64,000 bases of DNA from DASWZN01 sp963841635. GTDB lineage: Bacteria; Acidobacteriota; Terriglobia; Bryobacterales; Bryobacteraceae. The notes beneath the pieces are model-generated. The model worked only from the letters and a program-made list of their open reading frames with translations, searched no databases and was not told the DNA's origin. The DNA lies in the NCBI GenBank assembly GCA_963841635.1, contig CAWJDO010000002.1, positions 2,852,001 through 2,916,000 of the forward strand, written 5' to 3'. A program made the position numbers and the translations under genes. Each line of letters starts with the position of its first letter. The stretch's first letter is position 1. Below, piece after piece: positions 22,896-31,144 of this stretch.

Positions 22896-24852
22896 CATCT
22901 CCCTCACCAGCGCGTGTAACCGCGAATGCGCCTACTGCTTTGCCGGCGGCGAAAGGCGCTCCGGCAAAGGGCACATGAGCGTACAGACGTTCGAAAAGGC
23001 GCTCGACTTTCTGGTCCGTTCCGGAATCGACGAGGCGCGCCTGCTCGGTGGCGAGCCGACGCTGCACCCGGAGTTCCCGCGCCTGGTTGAACTGGCGCTG
23101 GGACGCGGGCTGCGAGTACGGGTCTTTTCGAACGGGCTGATGCCGGAGCCGGCGGTGCGGTGCCTGGAGAGTCATCCGGCGGGCCGCGTGTCCGTCCTGA
23201 TAAACGCGGCGGCTGGGGACGCGCGTGCGGAGGTTCTCGCACGACTACGGGAGCGGGTCACGTTGGGGTTTAACATCTATACTCTCGAGTTCGACCCGGA
23301 CTTCCTGCTAGATCTGATCCGCGAACACGGCTTGGCGCCGCGCATCCGTTTCGGGCTGGCTCATCCGGCAGCGGGTGGATCGAACCGTTTCCTGAATCCG
23401 CGGCACTACCAGCGGGTCGGGAGGCGGCTTGCAGGGTTTCTTACGGCGGCGCGAGCGGCGGGCGTCGAGCCGGCCTTCGATTGCGGATTCGTGCCCTGCA
23501 TGTTCCCGCCCGGTTTCCTGCAAGGCCTCGGCCCGGCGGCGGGAGACGTCGGCTCGCGGTGCTCTCCTGTGCTGGACATCCTCCCGGATGGCGAGGTGGT
23601 GTCGTGCTACCCGCTGGCTTCGCTGGCTCGGGAAGCGATGCCGGAGGATGAAACGGCGGAGGCGCTGCGGGGGCGGTTCACCGCGAGGTTCGCGGGGTAC
23701 CGGCGGCTGGGAGTGTTCCGGGATTGCACTGCTTGCGAGGAGAAGAAAAACGCACGGTGCAACGGCGGGTGCGTGGCGGCGTCGACGATGCGGCTGCGGC
23801 GAGCGCCGGCTCGAGAGCCGGCGTGGCAGGCTGAAGCCTGCGCCACGGGGGCCGGAGCAGTGATCAGTGAGGGCTGCGGCACAGCGCGGTGGGTGATCCC
23901 TTACGTGGACCAGCCACCTGAGTTCTGGGAGGGGCTGGCGGACGAGTTCGGCCCGCACATCCGCGAGGTCTACTTTCCGATGCCGGCGGAGGTGATAGGC
24001 TCCGGCCGCCCGCCGCAGCCTGCGGCACACCTCCAGGCGTTCCTCATGCAGAGCCGGCTGGCACGGGCCGTACTGGTCAACCCGATCACTCTACCCCGGC
24101 CCGTGGAAGAAATCGCTCCGGCGATCATCGAGGCGTTGAGGCGCCTGGTGGGCGAGTACGGCGTGGCTTCCGCTACGGTGTCCAATCTGCTGCTGGCGGC
24201 GCGTATCCGCGATGCGCTGCCGGGGCTTCCGCTCGCCGCCTCCATCCTGATGGACATCACGCATCCGAACCAGGCTCTGATGTTGAAGGGCATTTGCGAC
24301 ACCCTGGTTCCGTCCGGCCGCGTCATGCGGGACTTGCCGGCGCTGCGAGGGTTGCGGGCGGCCTTTGCCGGCAGGCTTCGCCTCATCGCGAACGAGGGGT
24401 GCCTGCCGGGATGCCCGTACCGCGTGCAGCATTTTTACGAGATGGGCGCAGGCTTCCCGAGACCCGGCTCGCTGTGCGGCGAGTTGCTCGAGCGCGAGCC
24501 CTGGATGCGGCTGACGGGCGCGTGGGTGCTGCCGCAGCACCTGCACCTCTTCAACGGCGTCGTGGACGACTGGAAGCTGGCCGGCCGCGTGACGCTGAGG
24601 GAAGCGCCGACCTACCGCAAAGTCCTGGGCGCGTACGTCCGCCACAGCCCCCTGAGGCCTTCCGAGATCGGCGGCGGGCCCGCGTTGCCGCTGGGGCCGC
24701 TCGAGATCGACGAGGCGTTCTACGCGCATACGCTTCTGTGCGGCCGCCGCTGCCACGAGTGCAAAGTGTGCTGGGAGTACTACCGTACTGGCCAGATGTC
24801 GGCATTAAAAGGACTACAAGATATTAGTGTGACCAAGGTGCCTGGAGTATAA
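22888..24852 (+). CDS. Radical SAM protein fused to a U32-like Cys-rich domain
   Basis: 654 residues. The first half is a radical SAM domain starting almost at residue 1 (CNRECAYC, Cys10, 14, 17; LLGGEPTLHPEF) with a SPASM-like part, RCSPVLDILPDGEVVSCYPL and CTACEEKKNARCNGGC. The second half (about 325-654) resembles U32-type proteins: VREYGVASATVSN-like strands, LRLIANEGCLPGCPYRVQHF, SLCGE and a terminal CGRRCHECKVCWEYY, likely another Fe-S cluster. U32 relatives (RlhA, UbiU/V) perform oxygen-independent hydroxylations. The two halves are joined at a palindromic repeat in the DNA. It overlaps the PqqD gene, so it belongs to the same operon. Its role in substrate maturation is inferred. Confidence 0.7.
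   Translation: MANISLTSACNRECAYCFAGGERRSGKGHMSVQTFEKALDFLVRSGIDEARLLGGEPTLHPEFPRLVELALGRGLRVRVFSNGLMPEPAVRCLESHPAGRVSVLINAAAGDARAEVLARLRERVTLGFNIYTLEFDPDFLLDLIREHGLAPRIRFGLAHPAAGGSNRFLNPRHYQRVGRRLAGFLTAARAAGVEPAFDCGFVPCMFPPGFLQGLGPAAGDVGSRCSPVLDILPDGEVVSCYPLASLAREAMPEDETAEALRGRFTARFAGYRRLGVFRDCTACEEKKNARCNGGCVAASTMRLRRAPAREPAWQAEACATGAGAVISEGCGTARWVIPYVDQPPEFWEGLADEFGPHIREVYFPMPAEVIGSGRPPQPAAHLQAFLMQSRLARAVLVNPITLPRPVEEIAPAIIEALRRLVGEYGVASATVSNLLLAARIRDALPGLPLAASILMDITHPNQALMLKGICDTLVPSGRVMRDLPALRGLRAAFAGRLRLIANEGCLPGCPYRVQHFYEMGAGFPRPGSLCGELLEREPWMRLTGAWVLPQHLHLFNGVVDDWKLAGRVTLREAPTYRKVLGAYVRHSPLRPSEIGGGPALPLGPLEIDEAFYAHTLLCGRRCHECKVCWEYYRTGQMSALKGLQDISVTKVPGV
23805..23847. repeat. Double palindrome (REP-like) inside the radical SAM-U32 gene
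   Basis: Two adjacent inverted repeats occur: 23805-23822 is the perfect 18-base palindrome-type hairpin GCCGGCTC-GA-GAGCCGGC, and 23822-23847 is cgtggcaggct-ga-agcctgcgccacg with a two-base bulge. The second is of the type commonly dispersed in acidobacterial and planctomycete genomes. It is translated in frame (AWQAEACAT) exactly at the junction of the two protein domains. Confidence 0.8.
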
Positions 24853-24853
24853 T
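24848..24853 (+). promoter_or_regulatory. -10 box (TATAAT) for the NHL-repeat gene
   Basis: TATAAT overlaps the stop codon of the radical SAM-U32 gene and lies 38 bases before the ATG at 24892. A small hairpin (TGGCG-CAG-CGCCA, 24853-24865) sits at the predicted transcript start, and GGAGGAGAG is the ribosome-binding site. A -35 box is not clear. The NHL gene therefore probably has its own promoter. Confidence 0.45.
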
Positions 24854-24891
24854 GGCGCAGCGCCAGGTTTGAGCCTGTCGGGAGGAGAGCC

Positions 24892-27102
24892 ATGAAGCTA
24901 GCCACCAGCGCCACTTTTCCATTCCTCACGATTGCCGTGCTTCTGAGCGTGAGCCCCGGTCATGGTCAGACCGTAACAACCACGGCGGGAGACGGCATCC
25001 CCGGTTATTCCGGCGACAACGGATTCGCGACTTCCGCGCAGATCGACACCGTGTATGGCGTGGCGATCGACTCGCGGGGGAACACCTACATCGCCGACAC
25101 CCGGAACCACCGCGTGCGCAAGATCGCCAACGGTGTGATTACGACGGTTGCCGGAACGGGAGTAGAGGGGTACTCCTGGGGAGCTCCGACGGCCGCGCAG
25201 TTCTCGTTCCCGCGGGACGTGGCCCTGGATGCTCAGGGCAACCTGTATATTGCCGATACGGGCAACAACGTGATCCGCAAGCTGTCGCCAGCCGGCGCCC
25301 TCTCGCTCGTAGCGGGTACCGGCACAGCCGGCTTTTCGGGGGACGGCGGACTGGCCACAAGCGCGCAACTGAGCTATCCATCCGCCGTGACGGTAGACGC
25401 GGCCGGCGACATCTACATCGCCGACAGCTGGAACTACCGGATCCGGAAGGTCACCTCCGATTGGAAGATCCAGACGGTTGCGGGCAACGGCAGCTACGGT
25501 CCGTTCGGAGATGGCGGACCGGCGACGCAGGCGTCGCTGGGGGTGATCCAGTCGCTCGCCGTGAACGCGGCGGGTGACCTGTACCTATCCGATTCCTACA
25601 ACCATGTGGTTCGAAAAGTGACGAGCGGCACGATCTCGACGGTGGTCGGGGGCGGTTTTGGGCCAGCCTTGGACGGCGGGCCGGCTGCGACGGCGAACCT
25701 GAAATTTCCGAAGGGGATTGCCGTTGACTGGCAAGGCAACCTGTTCGTCTCGGACAGTCTGAATCACCGCATTCGAAAGATCTCGCCCAACGGCACGATC
25801 AGCACGGTCGCGGGCAGAGGCACCGCGGGGTACTCGGGGGATGGCGCCAATGCGACCTCGGCTCAACTGAACGCGCCATCGGGAATGGCGGTGGATTCCG
25901 TAGGCAACCTCACCTTCTCCGACATGTGGAACTACCGCGTGCGAAGCCTTGGGGAGGCGGCGTCCGGGTCGAATCGCTTCGTGCCGGTTCCTCCCTGCCG
26001 GGTTTTGGACACCCGCAATCCGGACTCGACATTTGGCGGGCCGACACTGGAAGGCGGGTCGAGCCGAGCCTTCCCGATCCCACAGAGTGCCTGCGGCATT
26101 CCTCCGTCGGCACAGGCGTACTCGGTAAACGTCACGGTGGTGCCGTCGGGAACGTTGGGATATCTGACGCTGTGGCCGGCGGGACAAACGCAGCCGCTGG
26201 CCTCCACTCTGAATTCGTGGGATGGGCGAATCGTGGCCAACGCGGCCATCGTGCCCGCGGGCGCCAATGGGGCGATCAGCGTGTTCGTCAGCGGCGAGAC
26301 GGACGTGATCGTCGACATCAACGGGTACTTCACCGCGGATGGAAGCGGCAATTCGTTCTACACGTTGCCGCCGTGCCGTGTAGCTGATACGCGGTATGCA
26401 CCCGGCGCGTTCGGCGGGCCCGTCATGACGGCAGGATTGAGCCGCAGTTTCCCATTCCCCTCGAGCGTGTGTTCGATCCCATCGGCGGCGCAAGCGTACT
26501 CGGTAAATGCGACAGTGGTGCCGCGAGGCCCCCTTTCTTATCTGACGCTGTGGCCGACCGGCCAAGACCGACCGTTGGTATCCACGCTGAACGCCTTCGA
26601 CGGACAGGTGGTGGCTAACGCTGCCATCCTGCCCGCGGGCAGTTCCGGCGCGGCCAGCGCGTTCGTCACCGACATGACCGATCTGATCCTCGACGTGAAC
26701 GGCTACTTCGGCACGCCTGGTGGGGCAGCGGCTCTATCCTTCTACCCGCTTGCTCCCTGCCGGGTCGCCGACACGCGGGGGACGAGCAGCACGTTCGGGG
26801 GCCCGAGCATCGGCGGCGGACAGTCTCGCGATTTTCCTGTCCCGTCGAGCGGTTGCGGAGTCCCGTCGAGCGCGCGTGCGTATTCGCTGAACGTCACGGT
26901 GGTGCCCAAGGGGGCGTTGCCTTACCTTACGATGTGGCCCACGGGCCAGGGCCAGCCGCTCGTATCCACGTTGAACTCGTTTACAGGCCGAGTGGTGGCC
27001 AACGCGGCCATCGTGCCCGCCGGGACGAATGGGTCGGTGAGTGTCTTCGCGGCCGGCGCCACGGACGTCATTCTGGACATCAACGGGTATTTTGCACCGT
27101 AG
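24892..27102 (+). CDS. Secreted six-bladed NHL propeller with three PCRxxDTR modules
   Basis: 736 residues. A Sec signal peptide (MKLATSATFPFLTIAVLLS...) is followed by six NHL repeats to about residue 350 (VYGVAIDSRGNTYIADTRNHRVRKI is the model unit), giving one closed propeller. Three modules of about 120 residues follow, each opening with PPCRV(L/A)DTR or APCRVADTR and closing with DVNGYF or DINGYF; each has a conserved Cys pair. The same triple module ends the GH10 xylanase at 47517-50243, so it is a general secretion or surface module of this organism. Location in the island and a propeller fold like its WD40 neighbours suggest a partner at the cell surface. It carries no Cys tail, so it is probably not a substrate. 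Confidence 0.75.
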   Translation: MKLATSATFPFLTIAVLLSVSPGHGQTVTTTAGDGIPGYSGDNGFATSAQIDTVYGVAIDSRGNTYIADTRNHRVRKIANGVITTVAGTGVEGYSWGAPTAAQFSFPRDVALDAQGNLYIADTGNNVIRKLSPAGALSLVAGTGTAGFSGDGGLATSAQLSYPSAVTVDAAGDIYIADSWNYRIRKVTSDWKIQTVAGNGSYGPFGDGGPATQASLGVIQSLAVNAAGDLYLSDSYNHVVRKVTSGTISTVVGGGFGPALDGGPAATANLKFPKGIAVDWQGNLFVSDSLNHRIRKISPNGTISTVAGRGTAGYSGDGANATSAQLNAPSGMAVDSVGNLTFSDMWNYRVRSLGEAASGSNRFVPVPPCRVLDTRNPDSTFGGPTLEGGSSRAFPIPQSACGIPPSAQAYSVNVTVVPSGTLGYLTLWPAGQTQPLASTLNSWDGRIVANAAIVPAGANGAISVFVSGETDVIVDINGYFTADGSGNSFYTLPPCRVADTRYAPGAFGGPVMTAGLSRSFPFPSSVCSIPSAAQAYSVNATVVPRGPLSYLTLWPTGQDRPLVSTLNAFDGQVVANAAILPAGSSGAASAFVTDMTDLILDVNGYFGTPGGAAALSFYPLAPCRVADTRGTSSTFGGPSIGGGQSRDFPVPSSGCGVPSSARAYSLNVTVVPKGALPYLTMWPTGQGQPLVSTLNSFTGRVVANAAIVPAGTNGSVSVFAAGATDVILDINGYFAP

Positions 27103-27117
27103 GCGGGGAGCTCTGTC

Positions 27118-28374
27118 GTGAAACCGGATAAATCTGGCGACGGTTCGAGCGGCCAAACGGGAGCACGGCCAGAGGTGTTCGCCATCAGCCGCGACCGCTC
27201 CGGCTGGACGCTCAGCCGGAGGAATCTGTTCAGCGCGGCCGCCGCGGCGGCCGCAATCGCTCCCAAGGGAGCCCAGGCGGCGACGTGCGTCACGGGCGCG
27301 TTTGCTCACGCCAGTACCGTTATGGCTGTCGCTATCGGTCCGGACGGTCGGCTGCTAGCTTCAGGGGGCGAGGACGGCACCGTCAAACTCTGGTCGCTGC
27401 CCGATGGCGCGCTGCTGAAGACACTCTCTGGACATTCCGGCACTGTCTGCTCGGTGGCTATGAGCCCGGACGGGCTCCTGTTGGCCTCGGCGAGCTTGGA
27501 CAAAACGATCAATCTCTGGTCGTTGCCGGATGGAGCGCTGCTGAAGACCCTCACCGGACATTCCTCCTATGTGTACTCGGTTGCCATCAGCCCGGACGGG
27601 CAACTGCTGGCCTCGGGTAGCAACGACCAGGCAATCAAGCTTTGGTCGCTGCCGGACGGAGCGCTACTGAAGACCCTCACCGGGCATTCCCTGTTTGTGC
27701 AGTCGGTTGCCATCAGCCCGGACGGGCGGTTGCTGGCCTCGGGGAGTGGAGACAACAGCGCTAAACTCTGGTCGCTGCCGGACGGGGCGCTGGTGAAGAC
27801 CCTCAGCGGACATTCCTCGTTTGTGTACTCGGTGGCCATCAGCCTGGACGGCCACCTGCTGGCCTCGGCTAGCTACGACTACACCATCAAGGTCTGGTCC
27901 CTGCCCGACGGGGCGCTGCTGAAGACCCTCGGCGGACATTCCGACTATGTCGAGTCGGTTGCCATCAGCCCGGATGGGCGACAACTGGCCTCGGGGAGTG
28001 CAGACAACAGTATTAAACTCTGGTCGCTGCCGGACGGGGCACTTCTGAAAACCCTCACGAGTCATACCGACTGGGTCAATGCCCTTGCGACTAGCCCGGA
28101 CGGGCGGCTGCTGGCTTCGGGGAGCGAAGATAGGACCATCAAGCTCTGGTCGCTGCCAGACGGCAACGAGCTTCCCGTGTGCCTGATGGATCCGGCGGAG
28201 AGCCCTCCCAGCGTGAGTGGCACCACGTACACCAAGGACGGCGGCACCTATACCCTGCCCTGCGGTTCGCCCCTCCCGTCCGGAGCAGTCTGTACGTGCA
28301 ACTGCGTGCCGGGCACAGGGTGCTCATGCGTAACCGCGGGCGGGGGCGGGGACCACTACTGGTATCCGAATTAG
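27118..28374 (+). CDS. Tat-exported WD40 propeller with Cys-rich tail, copy A (candidate substrate)
   Basis: 418 residues, GTG start at 27118. Residues 1-35 are a hydrophilic leader with PEVFAISRDRSGW; then a twin-arginine signal LSRRNLFSAAAAAAA with an AQA cleavage site. Seven highly alike 42-residue WD40 blades follow (KLWSLPDGALLKTLTGH...SVAISPDGRLLASGS), a closed seven-bladed propeller. The last 65 residues leave the repeat: CLMDPA, TLPCGSPLPSGAV, CTCNCVPGTGCSC and a final GGDHYWYPN. The tail is shared with copies B and C but not with ordinary WD40 proteins. Tat export requires prior folding, so cytosolic modification of the Cys tail by the adjacent radical SAM enzymes is plausible. Only 15 bases separate it from the NHL gene. 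Confidence 0.8.
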   Translation: MKPDKSGDGSSGQTGARPEVFAISRDRSGWTLSRRNLFSAAAAAAAIAPKGAQAATCVTGAFAHASTVMAVAIGPDGRLLASGGEDGTVKLWSLPDGALLKTLSGHSGTVCSVAMSPDGLLLASASLDKTINLWSLPDGALLKTLTGHSSYVYSVAISPDGQLLASGSNDQAIKLWSLPDGALLKTLTGHSLFVQSVAISPDGRLLASGSGDNSAKLWSLPDGALVKTLSGHSSFVYSVAISLDGHLLASASYDYTIKVWSLPDGALLKTLGGHSDYVESVAISPDGRQLASGSADNSIKLWSLPDGALLKTLTSHTDWVNALATSPDGRLLASGSEDRTIKLWSLPDGNELPVCLMDPAESPPSVSGTTYTKDGGTYTLPCGSPLPSGAVCTCNCVPGTGCSCVTAGGGGDHYWYPN

Positions 28375-28383
28375 AGCCAGGTT

Positions 28384-28575
28384 ATGACTTCGGAAAAGCC
28401 TGACGACAGAGCGAACGCCAACAAGGCTGGCGGCGAGAAGCGGGAGCGGTCGGAGGTGTACGCCATGAACCGCGGCGTGAGCAACTCGGCCGGCGGAAGC
28501 CAGTGCTGCTATTCGCGAATTGAGGCTCCTTCGAGGAAACGAACGGGTGCATGCCATGAAACCGGAAAAACCTGA
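28384..28575 (+). pseudogene. Detached leader copy of the WD40 family (truncated gene or free peptide)
   Basis: The 63-codon frame from ATG 28384 begins like the WD40 leaders: EKPDD, ANANKAGG and then SEVYAMNRG match PEVYAI(N/G)RG in copies B and C. After residue 33 the match stops, just before the SGWTLSRR Tat signal, and unrelated sequence with QCCYSR follows, overlapping the start of copy B. Most simply it is what remains of a fourth WD40 gene. Because it keeps exactly the proposed recognition leader and two adjacent Cys, a free precursor peptide cannot be excluded. Confidence 0.55.
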
Positions 28576-29854
28576 CGATGGGGTGAAGGCCAAGCCTGAG
28601 GTGTACGCCATCAATCGCGGGCGGTCGGGCTGGACCTTGAGCCGTAGAAGTCTGTTCAGTGCTGCCGCGGCCGCCGCAGCAGTCGCTCCAAAGCGCGCCG
28701 ACGCGGCGGTATGCGGCGGTGGTGCGCTGCCCCACACCAGCGAGGTTTACAGGATCGCCATCAGCACGGACGGCCGGCTACTGGCCTCGGGGAGCAGCGA
28801 CAACGAGGTGAAGGTGTGGTCCCTGCCGGACGGGGCTCTGCTGAAGACCCTCACGGGGCATACGGGTACGGTGTATTCGCTGGCCATCAGCCCGGACGGG
28901 AGTCTGCTCGCTTCGGGAAGCAGCGATGACACCGTGAAGCTCTGGTCTCTGCCGGACGGGGTGCTGCGGAGCACGCTCTTGGGACATTCTCTAGTCGTGT
29001 GCTCGCTTGCCATCAGCCCGGACGGGCGGCTGCTGGCCTCAAGCAGTTGGGACCGAAGCATCAAGCTCTGGTCGCTGCCGGACGGGGTGCTGGTCAAGAC
29101 CCTAACTGGGCACACCGATTGGGTCCGCGGGATAACCATCAGCGCGGACGGGAAGATGCTGGCTTCGGCGAGCGACGATCGTACGATCGGGCTGTGGTCG
29201 CTGCCGGATGGGGGTCTGTTGAAGAGCCTCACGGGACACACCAGTTACATATACACCGCTGCGATCCGCTCGGATGGGCACCTGCTGGCCTCGGGGGGCT
29301 CGGACGGAAGCATCAGGCTTTGGTCGCTGCCGGACGGGGCACTGCTGAGGACCTTTACCGCACATTCCTCCGCCGTGTATACGGTTGCCATCAGCCCGGA
29401 CTGGCGCGTGCTGGCAACGGGAAGTTCCGATGCCAATATCAAGCTGTGGTCGCTGGTAGACGGGACGCTGATGAAGACCTTGACGGGACATTCGAACACG
29501 GTGAACTCGGTGGTCTTCAGCCCGGATGGAGGGCTGCTGATCTCGGGAAGTTCGGACAAGACCATCAAGCTCTGGTCGATGCCTGAGGGCAGGCTGCTTC
29601 CGCTGTGCCTGATGGACCCGGCGGCGAGCAGTTCGAACGTGAATGGCACCACGTATACCAGAGACGGTGTTACCTACACCCTGCCGTGCGGGTCGCCTAT
29701 TCCGGCGGGCGCGGTCTGCACCTGCAACTGCGTGCCAGGAAGCGGAGGCGGTTGCTCCTGCGTGAGCGACTCGGGCTGCTCGTGCGTGAGCGATTCGAGC
29801 TGTTCGTGCGTGAGCTATTACAGTTGCGGGGATCACTACTGGTACCCGAACTAG
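28556..29854 (+). CDS. Tat-exported WD40 propeller with Cys-rich tail, copy B (candidate substrate)
   Basis: 432 residues from the ATG at 28556 (MKPEKPDDG, as in copies A and C; an ATG five bases earlier is out of frame). Leader PEVYAINRGRSGW, Tat motif SRRSLF, AxA site ADA, seven WD40 blades. The tail is the longest of the three: CTCNCVPGSGGG is followed by three consecutive repeats CSCVSDSG, CSCVSDSS and CSCVSYYSC before GDHYWYPN, so the Cys-x-Cys unit has been tandemly expanded. Cys in CLMDPA and PCGSP are also kept. Ten bases separate it from copy C. Substrate status is inferred from tail and gene context. Confidence 0.8.
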   Translation: MKPEKPDDGVKAKPEVYAINRGRSGWTLSRRSLFSAAAAAAAVAPKRADAAVCGGGALPHTSEVYRIAISTDGRLLASGSSDNEVKVWSLPDGALLKTLTGHTGTVYSLAISPDGSLLASGSSDDTVKLWSLPDGVLRSTLLGHSLVVCSLAISPDGRLLASSSWDRSIKLWSLPDGVLVKTLTGHTDWVRGITISADGKMLASASDDRTIGLWSLPDGGLLKSLTGHTSYIYTAAIRSDGHLLASGGSDGSIRLWSLPDGALLRTFTAHSSAVYTVAISPDWRVLATGSSDANIKLWSLVDGTLMKTLTGHSNTVNSVVFSPDGGLLISGSSDKTIKLWSMPEGRLLPLCLMDPAASSSNVNGTTYTRDGVTYTLPCGSPIPAGAVCTCNCVPGSGGGCSCVSDSGCSCVSDSSCSCVSYYSCGDHYWYPN

Positions 29855-29863
29855 AGAAATGTC

Positions 29864-31144
29864 ATGAAACCACTAGAGCCTGGCGAAGGGTCGGACGCCA
29901 ACAAATCTGGCGGCCAAACGGAAGCGCAGCCGGAGGTTTACGCGATCGGGCGCGGCCGGTCGGGCTGGACGCTGAGCCGGAGGAGTCTGTTCAGCGCCGC
30001 CGCGGCCGCAGCGGCGGTCGCTCCCAGGCGCGCCGAGGCGGCGAGTTGCGCCACGGGTGCGGCGGCGCACAGCTTGGGCGCCAAGGCCCTCATTATCGGG
30101 CGGGACGGCCGGCTGCTCGTGTCGCTAAGCTCTCTGGGCGATGGCATCAAGCTGTGGTCGCTGCCGGACGGAGCACTGCTGAAAACCATCAGAGACCCGA
30201 CCGCTGCGTGCACGATCGCCCTCAGCCCGGACGGCCGGTTGCTGGCCTCGGGCTGCGGCAACAGCTCAGGCACTGTCACGCTGTGGTCGTTCCCGGATGG
30301 CGTTGCGCAGAAGACCCTCACCGGGCATTCGGACTACGTGGCTTCGGTGGCCATCAGCCCTGACGGTCTGCTGCTGGTCTCGGGTAGCGGAGACAGCACG
30401 ATCAAGCTCTGGTCGCTGCCGGACGGGGCGCTGCTCAACACCCTGACCGGGCATTCGGGGACGGTATTCCAGATCGCCATCAGTTCGGACGGGAGCGTGA
30501 TGGCTACGGGAGGCGAGGACAACAGCATCAAGCTGTGGTCGCTGCCGAGCGGGGCGCTGCTGAAGACCCTCACCGGCCACACGTCGAGGGTGCGCTCGGT
30601 CGCGATCAGTCAAGACGGCCGGTTGCTGGCCTCGGGCAGCCAGGACGCCACTGTTAAATTGTGGTCGCTGCCGGATGGGGCTCTGCTGAAGACCCTTACG
30701 GGGCATACCAACTGGGTGTACTCGGTCGCCTTCAGCCCGGACGGGAGGTTGCTGGCCTCGGGCAGCCAGGACGGGAACAGCAAGCTGTGGTCGCTGCCGA
30801 GCGGGGCGCTGCTGAGAACCCTCAGCGGGGGTTCCTGGCCGGTCGCGATCAGCCCGGACGGAAGCTTCATGGCTTCGGGCGCCATCAACTTGTGGTCGTT
30901 GCCGGACGGCAAACTCATTCCCGTTTGCCTGATGGATCCCGCGGTGAGTAAGGACACAGTGAGCGGCTCCGTCTACGTGAAGGACGAGGTCAGCTATACC
31001 GTGCCCTGCGGCTCGCCTTTGCCGGCGGGCGCGGTGTGCACTTGCAACTGCGTGCCAGGCAGCGTCGGCTGCACCTGCGTGAGTGACTCTTGCTCCTGCC
31101 AGAGCTACCAGAGCTGCGGGGACCACTACTGGTATCCGAATTGA
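29864..31144 (+). CDS. Tat-exported WD40 propeller with Cys-rich tail, copy C (candidate substrate)
   Basis: 426 residues. Leader PEVYAIGRGRSGW, Tat motif SRRSLF, cleavage near AEAA. Seven blades, of which the first two and the last are degenerate (the last is shortened to SFMASGAINLWSLPDG). The tail holds CLMDPA, TVPCGSPLPAGAV, CTCNCVPGSVGCTC, VSDSCSCQSYQSCG and DHYWYPN. Its stop codon overlaps the TTG start of the fused radical SAM gene (TTGA), so substrate and enzyme are translationally coupled. This is the tightest physical link between the WD40 family and the maturases. Confidence 0.8.
   Translation: MKPLEPGEGSDANKSGGQTEAQPEVYAIGRGRSGWTLSRRSLFSAAAAAAAVAPRRAEAASCATGAAAHSLGAKALIIGRDGRLLVSLSSLGDGIKLWSLPDGALLKTIRDPTAACTIALSPDGRLLASGCGNSSGTVTLWSFPDGVAQKTLTGHSDYVASVAISPDGLLLVSGSGDSTIKLWSLPDGALLNTLTGHSGTVFQIAISSDGSVMATGGEDNSIKLWSLPSGALLKTLTGHTSRVRSVAISQDGRLLASGSQDATVKLWSLPDGALLKTLTGHTNWVYSVAFSPDGRLLASGSQDGNSKLWSLPSGALLRTLSGGSWPVAISPDGSFMASGAINLWSLPDGKLIPVCLMDPAVSKDTVSGSVYVKDEVSYTVPCGSPLPAGAVCTCNCVPGSVGCTCVSDSCSCQSYQSCGDHYWYPN

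Noticed and set aside
27118..31144. CRISPR-like or satellite array, because of the regular 126-base repeats
   Set aside because: The repeats are in-frame WD40 blades of three protein genes, not spacer-separated repeats.
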